Positions 24,324-36,234 are shown, counted from the first letter of the stretch. The stretch is 64,000 nt of DNA from Strongyloides papillosus (GCA_005656395.1 SRSI01000010.1:1984001-2048000), one strand, 5' to 3'. The notes: generated from the sequence alone by a model not told the origin. Made by a program: numbers and translations.

Positions 24324-25517
24324 ATGAGGAATTCATGCATGATTAGGAATCATTTTTTGAAAAATCATCTATCATTTATTATTTTATATTTTTTAATCAT
24401 GCTTCATAAAACAAATGGTTTATTTGACAGTACGTTAAATGAAAGACCAACTAGTGAAATGCTCGTCTCTGTTGGTGCTACAACCGCATTAATGTGTGAT
24501 CCATTAATAATTGGGAACAGTAATGAGAAATTAACTGCTTTTTGGTATAAAAATGATGAAGTTGTGGCAACTGTAACAAGGTAATATAATGATTTTTAAT
24601 TTTGTTTTTAAATTCTTATAGTAATTCAAATGCAATATTAGATAATAGAAATGTAAGAACATCTCATATGATACCTGAAGTTGGATTTCTCATAATATCA
24701 AATATATCTTCTGGTAAAAATAAAATAAACTATTAATTATCTTATTTATTTAACAGATGACGAAGGATTTTATTATTGTAAAAGTATTGATAATTCTAAT
24801 ATTGGAGAAACTATTCATTTAGTTATTGCATATATAGATCAAATACCAGAAAATAAAAAAGAATTATCTATCTATCCATCTAAACCATATGTAGGAAGTT
24901 CTGTTCGGATAGACTGCCCATCAACTGATGCCTATCCAGACCCATCAGTAAAATGGCACAAGGTAAATTAATTGAAATTCAATTTTTTAAAAAGTATATA
25001 TAAATATTTATATTTTTAATTTCAGAATGGTGTTGATTTAGACTTTACAAATAATCGTTTTGAAGTATTAACCAATGGCTCTCTTTTAATTAATCGTATT
25101 CAACCGCAGGATATTGGTTTTTACTCATGTATTTTATCTAATTTTGCTGGTCACACAAAAGGAACAGTTTTTATTGATATTAATAATGATGGTATTATAA
25201 ACAATTATAAAATATCATCATCTTTAAATCAAATGTCATTATTTTCAATATTTCGTTCAATAGATAGAATTCAACTAAAGTATCTACTACTTTGGTTTAC
25301 TTTGATTTGCCTTACATTAAGTACCATTGTATTACTCTATCTAGTAATTGATATTTTACTATCAAAAAAAAATTTCAAAAACAAATTTAGTCAAATGATA
25401 TTATTTTTAAATTGCATAAAACGGGAAAATGGATCAGGATATGGTAAAATCATAGTACCTGCACCAGACTTTGTTTATAGACGAAATGAAAATGTTTCAG
25501 CACCATTTGTTGTTTAA
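24324..25517 (+). CDS. Two-immunoglobulin-domain type I membrane protein
   Basis: Four exons, 24324-24580, 24622-24713, 24757-24962 and 25026-25517, join in phase to 348 residues. An N-terminal hydrophobic stretch (about 15-27, IILYFLIML) looks like a signal peptide. Ig domain 1 has C at LMCDP, W at FWYKN and DEGFYYC. Ig domain 2 has IDCPS, VKWHKNG and DIGFYSC. One transmembrane segment follows (LLLWFTLICLTLSTIVLLYLV). The tail of about 60 residues ends in APFVV, a possible PDZ ligand. Two-Ig membrane proteins resemble the worm zig group and neural adhesion or axon-position factors; the orthologue is not certain. The ATG at 24324 is preferred to the upstream non-ATG frame because it places the signal peptide near the start. 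Confidence 0.75.
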
Positions 25518-25629
25518 ATATTTTAATGACAAAACTCAGGAATGACGGATCTCTTTTACCTTCCGATATAAAATTAATAAAATATATATACAAAAAATAC
25601 TTTATAATAAAATAAATAATATTAGAAAA

Positions 25630-27259
25630 TCATTTGTCCTTTTTTTTCCAATCATCATAAAAACTATAAATTGAAAGGATGACCGGAAAAACTGCAGGTA
25701 AAGCTATTGGAAGATATACACCAATTTTTTGATCTGATGGAAAGTATAAAAGTGAAACTAAAGATGGATCAGAAACAACAATCTCTGACAATTCTGCTGC
25801 TTTCGATATCTCATCCAACCTGAGTATTCCTGTTTTTTCAAAATCTCTAAGTGATTTTTTAAGCAAATATATAGCCTCATTCATTTTATAAGCAACGCTT
25901 TCAGAAATTTCCATGTTTTCTACTTTATCAATAAGAGCATGAGTTGATTTGATATTGTAAATTGTTGAAAGAACTTTATCCACATAGAAACGCAACTTAA
26001 ACTTTTGAATTTCCCAATCAGCCAATGGAACTTTGGTTTTTTGATACACGGAAAGCAAATCACTATGTATCCCAAGCAATGTTTTTAATGAACCAAATAG
26101 AAATGTAGTTACTTCTTTTAACTTGTTTGCATACTCCTCATTATTATTATCTAATGTAATTGATGGAGTGTAGGAAAACAAAGATCCCCAACCAGCTGCA
26201 ATAACATTACTTTCATCGTCTCCCTAAAAAATTTTAAAATAATTTTAAAATGTAAAAACATACATGTTCATTAATAAATACAAAATTTCCACTATTTTCT
26301 AAAAGTATTAGTTTAAGTTGGGGGTCAATAGATAATGATCCTGATAATTGTTGATCAATAACAGACATTAAATTTTCAACTTTACTACCAATTTTTAAGT
26401 ATTTTTTACCCGTTATATCTGTTTCCAAAAAATTGTCAATATTAATTCCGTAAAGATTTTCAACAGTTACAGATAACTTCACAGAATCACTTAGCTTATT
26501 TCCAAATTTATTTAAAGCCTTTTCAATGTCTTTTTCGAATAAGTTATTTCTTTTTCTTTTCAACGAATCACGTATTATAATAACTTGGACATTATATCTA
26601 TTAGCTAAAGTAGTTGAATCCCAAATATATCGATTTTGATATTTCGGCGACATATACTCTAAATGTTTAGAATTTATTATTTTTCCAGTTTCCCTTTTCA
26701 TTAATATATCAATTAAGTGAGTATCTATCAAAACATCTACAATTAAGCTTTTTAACCTTTTAAATATTTCTTCATTAGTCATGTTTTCTGTATATTTCAC
26801 ATTTACACAATTTCTCTCATCCAAAAAAACAACGTACTTTGTGAAATATTCCCATTCTTCGTCAGGAATAAGATTGAATGAAAAAGACAAAATGTCATCT
26901 TTCTTCTCTTCTATTGACTCATTAACAATGGAAAAAAAGTTAAAATTAATATTATCAACTAGTTTTTCTGAATTTAAATTACTCGTTAACAATTTCCCTA
27001 TACTTTCCCTTCTTTCTACTGATAAGAAACTAGAAAATATATTGATTCTAGCAATACTTCTTATTACATTTTCATTTTCGATTGATATAATATTAGCTTT
27101 TTGTACCTTAGTTGTTTCATACCAAATTCCAAAAAATAACAATATTAAAATTATAAAATAAATTTTACATATTTTTTTATCGTACTGAAGACTTATTCCT
27201 ATAGGAGATTTTAAAAATTCCTCATTTTTTTTCTTTATTTCAACACTATCCTCAGTCAT
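25630..27259 (-). CDS. PIGS: GPI transamidase subunit PIG-S
   Basis: Exons 26264-27259 and 25630-26223 with a 40 bp intron give 529 residues, the usual PIG-S length. There is a membrane segment near the N-terminus (FIILILLFFGIWYETTKV, about 35-55) with the WYETT/WKTT motif, a large lumenal domain, and a second membrane segment close to the C-terminus (YLPIALPAVFPVILSIY). The tail ends KKKDK, like an ER-retention signal. The spliced joint reads FINEHGDDESNVIAAGWGS, restoring the conserved GWGS. PIG-S is a structural subunit of the ER complex that attaches GPI anchors. Divergent from the ArfGAP gene, about 500 bp away. Confidence 0.85.
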
Positions 27260-27766
27260 TATTTTTTTACCCCTGCAAAAAAATATTTTAATAGTACTTA
27301 TAAATTATTCTTATATAAAGAGAGTTTATTTTCAATTAATAGAAAATGTATGGGAAAAAAAATAAAAAATGACCGTCAGAAATTTAGACTGGGTGAACAG
27401 TTTTCGTCATTATTGATCAAGAGTAGCAAATACACCATCATCCGGTCGTCGGATATAGAACTTTCACAGAATGTATTCTAACTAATGAAACATTGTGTGG
27501 ACCACACAATCCAACTGGAATGGACAAATATTACTCCCTAACAAGTATAACTGTCTTTCACATAATAAATCGAGTGTCTTAAAAAGAATATTTGTAAGCA
27601 GTTTATGTGATGTGTCAATGAATAACATATTGCACTCCTTATATGGACTACCGTTTATTTTTTTTTAATAAAATTTTTAAATTTCTTTAACTAAGTATTT
27701 TATTTTAGCTATATATAAATATTTTAGACACGGGTTAATAAATTGCCAAAGATATTAAATAAAAAA
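27260..27766. promoter_or_regulatory. Divergent promoter region with two hairpin-forming palindromes
   Basis: Lies between divergent PIG-S and ArfGAP genes. At 27370-27600 the base composition is clearly less A+T-rich than in the flanks. It contains a perfect 19-base palindrome at 27492-27510 (ATTGTGTGG, A, CCACACAAT) and a 5 bp stem at 27440-27454 (ATCCG, GTCGT, CGGAT). Either a bidirectional promoter or a small structured RNA; I recognise no snRNA, snoRNA or tRNA in it. Confidence 0.4.
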
Positions 27767-28927
27767 ATGACATCAAAAGCTCAACGAGAAGCTGCTGCTA
27801 AGTTAGAAACAAAGTTGCTAGGTAAATATTGGATATATTTTTTTATTTTTACGTGATAATATTTTATAGAAATACTTGGAAAATTAACAAAAGAAGAAGA
27901 AAATAAATATTGTGCTGATTGTGGAGAGAAACAACCCAGATGGGCATCACATAATTTGGGAGTTTTTGTTTGTATTAATTGTGCTGGTCTTCACCGTCAA
28001 TTGGGTGTACATATTTCAAAGATAAAAAGTGTCAATTTAGATAAATGGACTCCAGAACAGGTACAATTCATGAGATTAATGGGTAATGCAAAAGCAAAAG
28101 CTGTTTACGAAGCAGAATTACCTGGGAATTTTATCCGACCCAGATCAGGTCCTGGCATGGAACATTTTTTAAGGGCAAAATATGAATCAAGAAAGTATCA
28201 GCTAAAAGGATGGGTTCCACCTGTTCCAAAGGCCTCAGATTTGTTATCAGACATTGACAGTGGAATAATTTCAAAAAATGTAAAAACTGCAAGTCCGCAA
28301 CCTTCAATTACTCCACAACAAAGTGCATCAAATGCAACAAAACAAAAGCAAATTATATCTCCTAAAGTTGAACCATCTTTAATAGATTTTAGTGATTCTG
28401 GTAATTCTCAATCTATTACAGTACAAAATAAACAATCAAACGATTTGGATGATTTATTTGGTTCCTTTTCAAGTGCACCTGCAATTCCAACGACAGTGAC
28501 AAATAATGTAAATCAATCAAATGATACATCGTTATTATCACTAGATTTAGGAAATATGAACGAAATAAATGTTAACAGTAGTACACAGGGAAAAAAATCT
28601 ATTGATGATATAATGTCTTTGTTTAACTCTCCCACTAAACCAATTAATCAACAAAATATGCCTTTTGGAATGAACCAGGGGAATTCTAATTTTTCCAATG
28701 ATTTATTTGGCTCATTTTCCAGTGCATCTACTGTTCAAGATTCTGCACCAAGTAACATAAAACAATCAAATGACATGTCATTACTATCACTTGACTTGGG
28801 AAATATGAACGTAAATGAAGTTAACAGTAACAATAGTAGTCAAGGAAAGAAGGCTATTGATGACATGATGTCCTTATTTAACTCCCCCAATAAACCGAGC
28901 TATCAATCAACATTTCCTTTACACTAA
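27767..28927 (+). CDS. SMAP-type ArfGAP with duplicated tail
   Basis: Exons 27767-27821 and 27870-28927 (48 bp intron) give 370 residues. The ArfGAP zinc finger is CADC (33-36) ... CINC (53-56), with the arginine finger at R61 (GLHRQLGVH). [16 protein letters not shown] is the SMAP/ArfGAP core, and RPRS...[11 protein letters not shown] follows as in SMAP1/2. The protein stimulates GTP hydrolysis on Arf GTPases in clathrin-linked vesicle traffic. The C-terminal half is an imperfect tandem duplication (about residues 213-276 and 296-360). Each unit contains [34 protein letters not shown] and KP. The DLFGSF and LLSLDL segments resemble adaptor/clathrin-binding peptides (inference). Start is the first ATG after in-frame stops. 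Confidence 0.88.
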
Positions 28928-29425
28928 AATAAAGGAACTTCCAATTTTACTAACTAGTCATATGTCTCATTTTTCTTCTTGGATATGACTTGCCGGAGGG
29001 CTAACTTTAATATTAAAATAGTTTCTATCTTATAAATAAATATTACAATTTTTCTAGCAACGTTCCATCATTTGTCTTTCCGTACAGCATAATTTTATTT
29101 TATTTCATACGTTTCTAATGATAAATTTATGTCTAGTTTCAGTAGTATGTTTATCGCCTAGTTTTCTTATTAAAATTTAAAGTACAATTATTTATTTTAA
29201 TTTTTTTATTCAATAATATGATTAATATTCAACAGGAAATAAACTGTAAGGCACAATAATGGATGGAAATTTTAATAATATATAGTAGCAAATCATATGC
29301 TATCTAGTTATAATCTTGTGGTGGCAACAAAAATTTGAATTCAATGTATTTATATATTATAGATTTTGTTATTAAAAACATCATATTCATTTTAATTAGT
29401 TTTTTTCACTGAATTTTAATGCGAT
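28928..29425. other. Intergenic region
   Basis: 3' UTR of the ArfGAP and upstream DNA of the next gene. No ORF or RNA gene recognised. Confidence 0.35.
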
Positions 29426-30124
29426 ATGAACATACTATGTATTCTTCTGTCTATTTTACTGCTATATACCCCTTTATGTACCGGTAAAAAAAAGAAAGAT
29501 AATCCTCTTTTGAAAAGTAAAAAGGAAAAGAAACGTCCGAAATCTTCAAATGGAGGCAAAAAGAAAGCAAAAAATGCAGGGAACTCTAAGCCTAAAAATG
29601 ATGAAAATGAGAAAGACAACAACAGTTCTCGAATAAAACATGAAAAAAGTAGAAAAGACAATGATAATTTGAAATTGCAACTTTGTCTGAGTAATACTCA
29701 AGAACCAAATGATAATCTAAAAGAAACGACCGATTTCAAAAAAGATGAAACAATTAAAAAAGCTAATAATAAAAGTGGTGTTTTAAATAGTATCAAATTT
29801 ATGACAAATACTTCTACCAAAAAAGAGAAAAATAAAGAATTAAATTTAACTGATGTCTCAAATAAAAATGCTAAAAAAAGTACAAATTTTAATAACAAGA
29901 GTATAGAGATGGATAAAACTCAAGCAATTGATACTTTAGAAGAAAATGAAGACTCACAAAAGGTATTCGATGAACGTGTAAAATTGGTAGTAAATGATTT
30001 GGAAAAGGAGGAAAATAAACAAGATCCTTTGAAAATTAACAACAACCAATTCTTTATTGAAGATAATATTGAAGTTTGGGCATGTAATTCACTTTCGAAC
30101 CGTCAAAATGAACTTAAGTTTTAA
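29426..30124 (+). CDS. Lysine-rich secreted protein, function unknown
   Basis: 232 residues, single exon. A clear signal peptide (MNILCILLSILLLYTPLCTG, cleavage near residue 20) is followed by low-complexity Lys/Asn/Asp/Glu-rich sequence with KKKKD and KKEKKR clusters. Only two cysteines lie outside the signal (LQLCLSN and VWACNS). No domain is recognised. The charge-rich, probably unfolded body suggests an extracellular or parasite-secreted product. It lies upstream of a collagen gene on the other strand. The antisense ORF over its 5' half is a shadow. Confidence 0.6.
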   Translation: MNILCILLSILLLYTPLCTGKKKKDNPLLKSKKEKKRPKSSNGGKKKAKNAGNSKPKNDENEKDNNSSRIKHEKSRKDNDNLKLQLCLSNTQEPNDNLKETTDFKKDETIKKANNKSGVLNSIKFMTNTSTKKEKNKELNLTDVSNKNAKKSTNFNNKSIEMDKTQAIDTLEENEDSQKVFDERVKLVVNDLEKEENKQDPLKINNNQFFIEDNIEVWACNSLSNRQNELKF

Positions 30125-30737
30125 TAATCTTTTAAATTAATTAACATCGTATCTTAATATTTTTGCTCTTTAATACATGCAAATAAAAATATGAATTTCG
30201 ATGACAGATATTAATATAATATCAATTAAATGAAAGTTAATTACATATTTAGAATTTTATATGTAAAACACTCTTTTAATAACCAGAATTTTTTTATAAA
30301 AATTTACGAATATAAATTACTAACATTACAGAAAAGTTAAACATAATATTTCTGTTTCTCATACACTATTGGTTTCACTTCCTTTTTTACGTACTTATAT
30401 ATATGAAAAGTCATTTTTTATGGCAAGATATTTTCATATTTCAAAAGATTATTAAATAATTATATTTAGAAATGTCACTATCAACTTAATTCTAGTGTTT
30501 TGATAATTTTAAAAAAATTCATTTACTAGTTTGATAAAACCAATCATAAAGATTACTTGTAAGAATATTTTTTAAATATAAAATAGATAATTTGTTTTTG
30601 TACTTAATTGAAAAAGAAATCAACACTTTTTATTTATTAGGCACTGTTGAAAACTTATAATTTTTATATGAATTTATCTCTTACAATTATTATATATCCA
30701 TAAATGTATTCAAATTAAAACTATTTTTCTAATATTT
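30125..30737. other. Shared 3' region of convergent genes
   Basis: A+T-rich sequence between the Lys-rich gene and the collagen gene. Only 3' UTR content expected. Confidence 0.35.
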
Positions 30738-31607
30738 TTAAAAATATCCACCGGCGGTTCTCTTTGGACAAGGACAATATCCTGCATCAGAACCAGGTGA
30801 TCCTGGTCCTCCTGCAGCTCCAGGTTGTCCATCACCTCCTGGTGCTCCTGGACTTCCAACTGGACCTTGTGGTCCTGGAGGTCCAGGTTGACCTGCAACT
30901 CCTGCTTGACCATCAGCTCCTTTGTTACCAGGTGCTCCTGCATTTCCAACTGGACCTGGTGGTCCTGGTACTCCACATGTTTTGGTTCCGTTGGCTCCTG
31001 GAGATCCTGGTGTTCCATCTTTACCTGGGTTTCCAGGTGCTCCTGGTGCGCCAGCTGGTCCGGGAGCTCCTGCAAGACCTGGTCTTCCTGGTGATCCTGC
31101 GTTTCCTGGTGTTCCGTCATTTCCAGCAGGTCCTGCGGGTCCATCTGGTCCTGGTGGTCCCATTGGTCCCGGTGGACATGAACAATCACTTTGATAACCA
31201 TCATTTGCTGGAACTTCACCATTAACTCCTGGTTGTCCGGGAATTCCATCTTGACCTGGGATTCCATCCAAACCATTTTGTCCCTCTGGTCCAGGTGGTC
31301 CCGGTGGACATGATACTGGTTGTTGTTCTACAGCTGCACTATATTTTCCTACACCTTGTGAATATTGACGTTTCTGTCTGTCAACTAATTCATCGAAAAT
31401 TGGTTGAGCCTTCTTTTTAAATTCTTTTTCGGTTTCTAATATTTCTGCCCATGCGTTGTTTGAAATTTCCTTAAATGATTCCATTTCAGTTAGAACATTA
31501 TCATGCATATTTGAGATATCAACGATTATTCTACTACATACAAATAGTCCAAATAATATAGATATCGAGGTTACAAAATAGATGCTTTGAATTATAAAAG
31601 ATGACAT
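30738..31607 (-). CDS. Nematode cuticle collagen
   Basis: 289 residues, one exon. The N-terminal hydrophobic signal-anchor (about 5-28) and nematode cuticle collagen N-domain (to about 75) are followed by a subtilisin-type processing site RQKR at 77-80. Gly-X-Y blocks run at about 102-130, 146-208 and 213-275. Cysteine clusters flank the helices: C100, CSC at 142-144, C211 and CPC at 278-280; these form the inter-chain disulfide and dityrosine-rich ends of the family. Secreted by hypodermis and cross-linked into cuticle. Codon usage is rich in GGT/CCA, and this gives long spurious ORFs on the other frames. A TATA-like box sits about 60 bp upstream. Confidence 0.92.
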   Translation of the reverse strand: MSSFIIQSIYFVTSISILFGLFVCSRIIVDISNMHDNVLTEMESFKEISNNAWAEILETEKEFKKKAQPIFDELVDRQKRQYSQGVGKYSAAVEQQPVSCPPGPPGPEGQNGLDGIPGQDGIPGQPGVNGEVPANDGYQSDCSCPPGPMGPPGPDGPAGPAGNDGTPGNAGSPGRPGLAGAPGPAGAPGAPGNPGKDGTPGSPGANGTKTCGVPGPPGPVGNAGAPGNKGADGQAGVAGQPGPPGPQGPVGSPGAPGGDGQPGAAGGPGSPGSDAGYCPCPKRTAGGYF

Positions 31608-32270
31608 TTTTTTTAAATGAATTACAATCGTAAAATGTATGTAATATTTTAATTACAAATTTTCTTTATATACCATAAAACTTTTCTGATAAGTAGATAT
31701 AGAATAACTTTGAAACATGTTTTTTTTCTAGTTTCAATTTGGTACATTCCATTACGTTTATCTTTCATAAAAATCGGCATGACTTTTAAAACAAAACAAG
31801 TAAAATTTATTGCCTTTGTAAATAAATAATATACTAAACTATATATTTTTGTACTGGGATTTTACTAAATATTATGCGTTATTTTATTAATGTATCTAAA
31901 TGTTTATATTTTTTTACTAATACTAGTTTTAGAATAATAAATCTTTTTTTGATGATTTTGGTAGTTTTTTTTTATTTTAATTTGTTAAGATATGAGTAAA
32001 ACATTATAATGAACCAAAAAAATGACTCATAACTGATCTTTTGATTATGAAAATCATTTACTATTTTTTTGTTTTTAAAGTAGCATGTTTACTAAGCAAA
32101 GCAAAGTCCTAGTTTTATTAATTGGTTGTTTAAATGCGTTTGAATATAAAAAGTATGTTTATCAAAGACGTAATTTTTAGTGTTGTACTTATTTTTGACT
32201 TTAAATGTGTAAATATATAGTTGATAAAATGCTATAAACTAAATGTTGATAATCAAAAGTATTCAATATA
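31608..32270. other. Intergenic region, divergent promoters
   Basis: Upstream of both the collagen gene and the small membrane-protein gene. Apart from the TATA box nothing is recognised. Confidence 0.35.
31665..31672 (-). promoter_or_regulatory. TATA box of cuticle collagen gene
   Basis: TATATAAA on the minus strand, about 60 bp upstream of the collagen ATG at 31607. The distance fits a short 5' leader. Collagen genes are strong, pulse-expressed genes for which a TATA box is plausible. Confidence 0.5.
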
Positions 32271-32574
32271 ATGTTTGAACATATTCAAATATTCATGATT
32301 ATAATATCATCTCACCTCACCTATGCTATATTTCATGAGCCAATAGATTTTCAATCCAAAAATGATATGGAGAACTATAATATATTTAAGAATAATGATT
32401 TAATTACAAGTAATACACTTACACTAGACATTTCAAGTATTATTAAAAAATCATTAATGGTAAAAAAACTTATAATTATATTAATCTTATTTTTTTTAGA
32501 ATAAATTTAAACTAGAACTTACTGAACTGTTTATTCTCGTATTAATTATTTTTATCAAGAAATTACTACAATGA
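32271..32574 (+). CDS. Small membrane or secreted protein, unknown
   Basis: ATG at 32271. Exon 1 (32271-32459) ends at a GTAAAA donor; a 40 bp intron with a long T tract and TTTTTTTAG follows; exon 2 (32500-32574) continues in phase to TGA, giving 87 residues. The N-terminus is signal-peptide-like (IQIFMIIISSHLTYA) and exon 2 encodes a C-terminal hydrophobic segment (LFILVLIIFIKK). Middle part polar. No cysteines. Not recognised. Support is the clean intron and the two hydrophobic ends; the sequence is A+T-rich enough that chance cannot be excluded. Confidence 0.4.
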
Positions 32575-33457
32575 TTTAATTATTTATGGTACATAAATGC
32601 CTTTTTTATTGTCCTTTTAGGTAAAAAAGTAATTTTATGCTATTTAAAATATCAAAAAAATATCTGATTAACTTATTTATTTTGTTATAATATTACTAAC
32701 TGTGTAAATATTTGTAATTGTTTATTTTTCATACGTTAAATTTTTATCGCATTTATTTATATATTATTTATTACATATATAATTGGAATTGTTTTGAACA
32801 CAAAAACTATGCAAATAATTGGTAATATGATAAAATTTTATTTAAATAACTTGTATCAATTATTTCTTTAAAAAAAGCAGTTTTAACAATAAAAGTAGAC
32901 CGTGTTTACGATTTGGTGATTTTTTTTCCACTTTCATTTGAGGTTAAGCTATCAAAATTCACTTTAAAAAAAGAAAATTTATTTGAACAAAAACACTCTA
33001 ATTGTTGATTTTAACTTTAATTGGTTTAAATATCTACTAAACAATGACTTTACTATCGGGAAGAGTCAGATTGACAAAAGTATATTTAATTCTTTCACTT
33101 TATAAATTATTTTACTAATAACACTTTTTTCAATTGTAAGCTTCTTCTTCCTAGATGTAGTAAATTCTGTCCCACTTTCACTTATAAGTATTAAATAAAA
33201 TGTTTTTATTATTATAATTGTTAGTCGAATGATTTTTAAACGCTGCTACAATATATTTTTCTTGTTATGAGATTCTGTTCTTATTATTGCCAAACAATTA
33301 AAACTCAAAATTCCGTAGAAAGTTATCAATGATGAAATCTAGCTTTCAAACAGTTTCTCTTTAAATTGCAACATTAAAGTCTGTTGCCATAGAAGTTTAT
33401 TTTATTACTATGAAAAGAATGAATAACCGTATGAATTTCTGATAAATTTAAAAGATA
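32575..33457. other. Intergenic region
   Basis: A+T-rich, nothing recognised. Confidence 0.3.
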
Positions 33458-33739
33458 ATGTTGGAATCCGAAAAACAAACTAATATTTTTGATGTAAAGG
33501 AAGATATACATAACGATACTGTTAATGATATTATGGGAGATATTGACGGTTCAGTAGAAAATGAAGGAATTGTAAATCAAATTTTACATAAGAATTCAAA
33601 TGGATAGTGAGTTAAAGAACCTTCTAGAAGACCCTTAGAATATTGGAGTAAATAATTAAAACGATGGTAAATAAATTAGTGAAGGAAGAATGGAAAATGC
33701 TGATCTTGTTGTAAGATCAAAAAATTTAAGGCATTAATG
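33458..33739 (+). pseudogene. Possible broken small acidic gene
   Basis: An ATG at 33458 opens 49 codons of acidic, non-repetitive sequence (ending TAG at 33605). From 33604 another frame gives DSELKNLLEDP, and further on the same frame gives ISEGRMENADLVVRSKNLRH before TAA, but with three stops between. The composition looks coding compared with the neighbouring A+T desert. It could be a decayed gene or chance. Family not recognised. Confidence 0.22.
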
Positions 33740-34491
33740 AATTTTACATTATTTTAAAATGTTTGTTAGTATATATATATATTTTTCGCTTTAAAAAATC
33801 ATGCCTCCGATTAATTTTTTTTTGTAAATAAAATATTGGTTATTTTTAACTTTAATTTATGTAATTTTTATAATCTTCAAAGTTACTTTAATGTATTCAC
33901 ATTCTACTTTTAGTGGTTTGGATGTCGTGTATATTTTTATAATTTACTAAAACTTTCATATGCATATGACATCTGTGTTTAGAATTTATTTTAATTTAAA
34001 TCTTAACAAAACTTTTTAACAAATTCAAATAACATTTGTTTTTCTATAATATAAAAGTATCATCATTCTCAACAGCAATTCTAAAAAAAATCGTCATGTG
34101 TATTATAAAACGTACAACGTAAAGTATGATAAATATCCAGAAAGATGAAGAAATACATTTCATACAGTTTAATATCTCTATCATGCAGTTGAAATAGACT
34201 CATTTCAAACCATTTTTAATGATCACATTAAAACATTTCGTTTTTCTATAAACGTTAGAATGTACTTTGATAAAATTTTATATTATCAGTGTAATGAGGG
34301 TAACAAAAATGAACCCTATAGATTTAGTTTATGTTTTATATCGTAAACTTTGACCCTTTTTTAACATATCATATTACTCAACATATATTGGAATTATAAA
34401 CTATCAGTTGATGATACCTTTCTAAAATTACCTTATAATTATCATTTCATTTTGAAACAATTTCATTTTAACATTTGAGTATTTTGAAATC
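33740..34491. other. Intergenic region upstream of DEAD helicase
   Basis: No ORF or repeat recognised. Confidence 0.3.
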
Positions 34492-36234
34492 ATGCAAGCA
34501 AGAAATTCTGCACATACTTCTCTATCTACAATTATGGAAGATGGCAAAGAAGAAAAGAATAATTATGTTCATAGCTATCCCAACAACCAAAAAGCTCCAG
34601 GAGGTAATTTTTAAATTAACTAATCTATTCTTTCATATTTTATTTACAGGTAATATGCCCCAAAGACCTATGGGAACAGGCATGGTTCGTGGCAATGTCA
34701 ATAAAGTTACTTTCAATGTAAGACAGTCACCAACTGAAGCTCCAAACAACACCAAGCCTTTTATGAGTAATAGAACTTCTCCTCAACCTTCCACCAATAC
34801 ACCACAAAACAACATGAGAGGTGTAGAAAGAATGCCAAATGGACCTTCAAGAAATAACTTTAAAGGTGGATTTAAAAACAACTTTGGTGGAGATTACAAT
34901 CCTATTGACCGCCCCTGCGACGTTATTTTTGAGGAAGACAGAAAAAATGCTGAGTACTATAGCCAACTTGATGAGATTGACGATGAGATCATTGTCAGTG
35001 GAGCAGGCAATGTACCTAAATGCTATGAAACTTGGGAAGAGGCCAACTTTCACCCAACTCTACAAAATACAATAACAAAATCTGGATATGCAAAACCAAG
35101 AAAAATTCAGGCCTTTGCAATCCCATAATTGCAAATGGTTCCGATTTAATTGGTCAATCTGAGACGGGTTCAGGAAAGACGGGAGCATATTTGTTACCGA
35201 TAATTGATGAAATGTTAAAGACTGAGTGGAAATCAGGAAGAAGAGTACCTTTGCTCTTATTATTGCTCCAACCCGCGAACTTGTTCTCCAAATTCATGAA
35301 CAGGCTAGAAAGTTTTGTAATGGATCTCAATACGGATGTGCCAAGTTGTATGGACAAATAAGTAATAGCTACTTACAAAGAGAGCTTGATGGAGGCTGTG
35401 ATATCCTTGTCGCTACTCCAGGACGCCTAACTGAATTCCTCTCTAAAGGACACGTACACCTCAACAAACTCCATTATGTTGTTTTGGATGAGGCAGATCG
35501 CCTAATGGAATATAACTTCGCCAAAGAAGTCACCAATATCTTGCAATCTCCATCATGTGTTCCATTGGCATCAAGACAAAATCTTCTTTTCTCTGCAACA
35601 TTCCCACCAGAACTACAAAAAATATTTCCGTGAATGGGTCAAGGATAATGCAATTACCATTCGAAATGATAAGAGTAATCAAGTTAATAAAAACATTATC
35701 CATACATTTATCTGCGTTGAAGGAATGAATAAAAATAGAATGTGTGCCGATATATTAGTTGCAGAAATGAAGAAGCAAAGAAACATGGAATGTCTCTCAG
35801 AAAAAACACTTGTTTTCGTTTGCAAAGAAAAAAACAAGTGACATGTTAGCATTTCTTTTGGTCAATAATGGAATAAGAGCATTATCAATCAACGGTGACC
35901 GCTGCCAAGAGGATAGAGAGAAGGCTCTTAATGAACTTAGAAGTGGTAATATTGACGTTTTGGTTTGCCACTGATGTTGCAGCAAGAGGCATAGATATTT
36001 GTGGTTTGGATCACGTCATTATCGTTGAATTGCCAGATGATTTTATGACTTTTATTCATAGAGTTGGAAGAACTGGAAGAATAAAGGAAGGTGAAGCAAC
36101 AACCTTTTATGATCCAAAAAAGGATTATATTTTGGCTAATGACATTTCAAACGTAAGTTAAATTAATTAATTATTTATACTTCTTTAGATGCTCCAAAAA
36201 GCAGGACAGGATGTTTCCAGATTTTATTAAGTAA
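34492..36234 (+). CDS. DEAD-box RNA helicase, Vasa/DDX3-like (frame-disrupted as sequenced)
   Basis: Exon 1 is 34492-34603; exon 2 starts at 34650; a last intron lies at about 36153-36189. The Gly/Asn-rich N-terminus contains [13 protein letters not shown], as in Vasa/GLH/DDX3 proteins. Motifs in order: Q motif [18 protein letters not shown], Ia PTREL, Ib TPGR, II DEAD ([10 protein letters not shown]), [23 protein letters not shown]. These fall in different frames. Single-base shifts occur near 35122 (CCC short by one), 35245, 35626 and 35828 (A runs), 35970 (CC) and 36214 (T run). The tail KAGQDV...DFIK is typical. ATP-dependent RNA remodelling; Vasa relatives act in germ granules. The Q motif has RK in place of the usual TP. 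Protein otherwise complete. Confidence 0.75.

Noticed and set aside
26781..27161. 126-codon plus-strand ORF
   Set aside because: Antisense of PIG-S.
30710..31276. Long ORFs in other frames and antisense to the collagen gene
   Set aside because: The Gly-X-Y repeat leaves other frames open; the collagen frame alone has the family landmarks.
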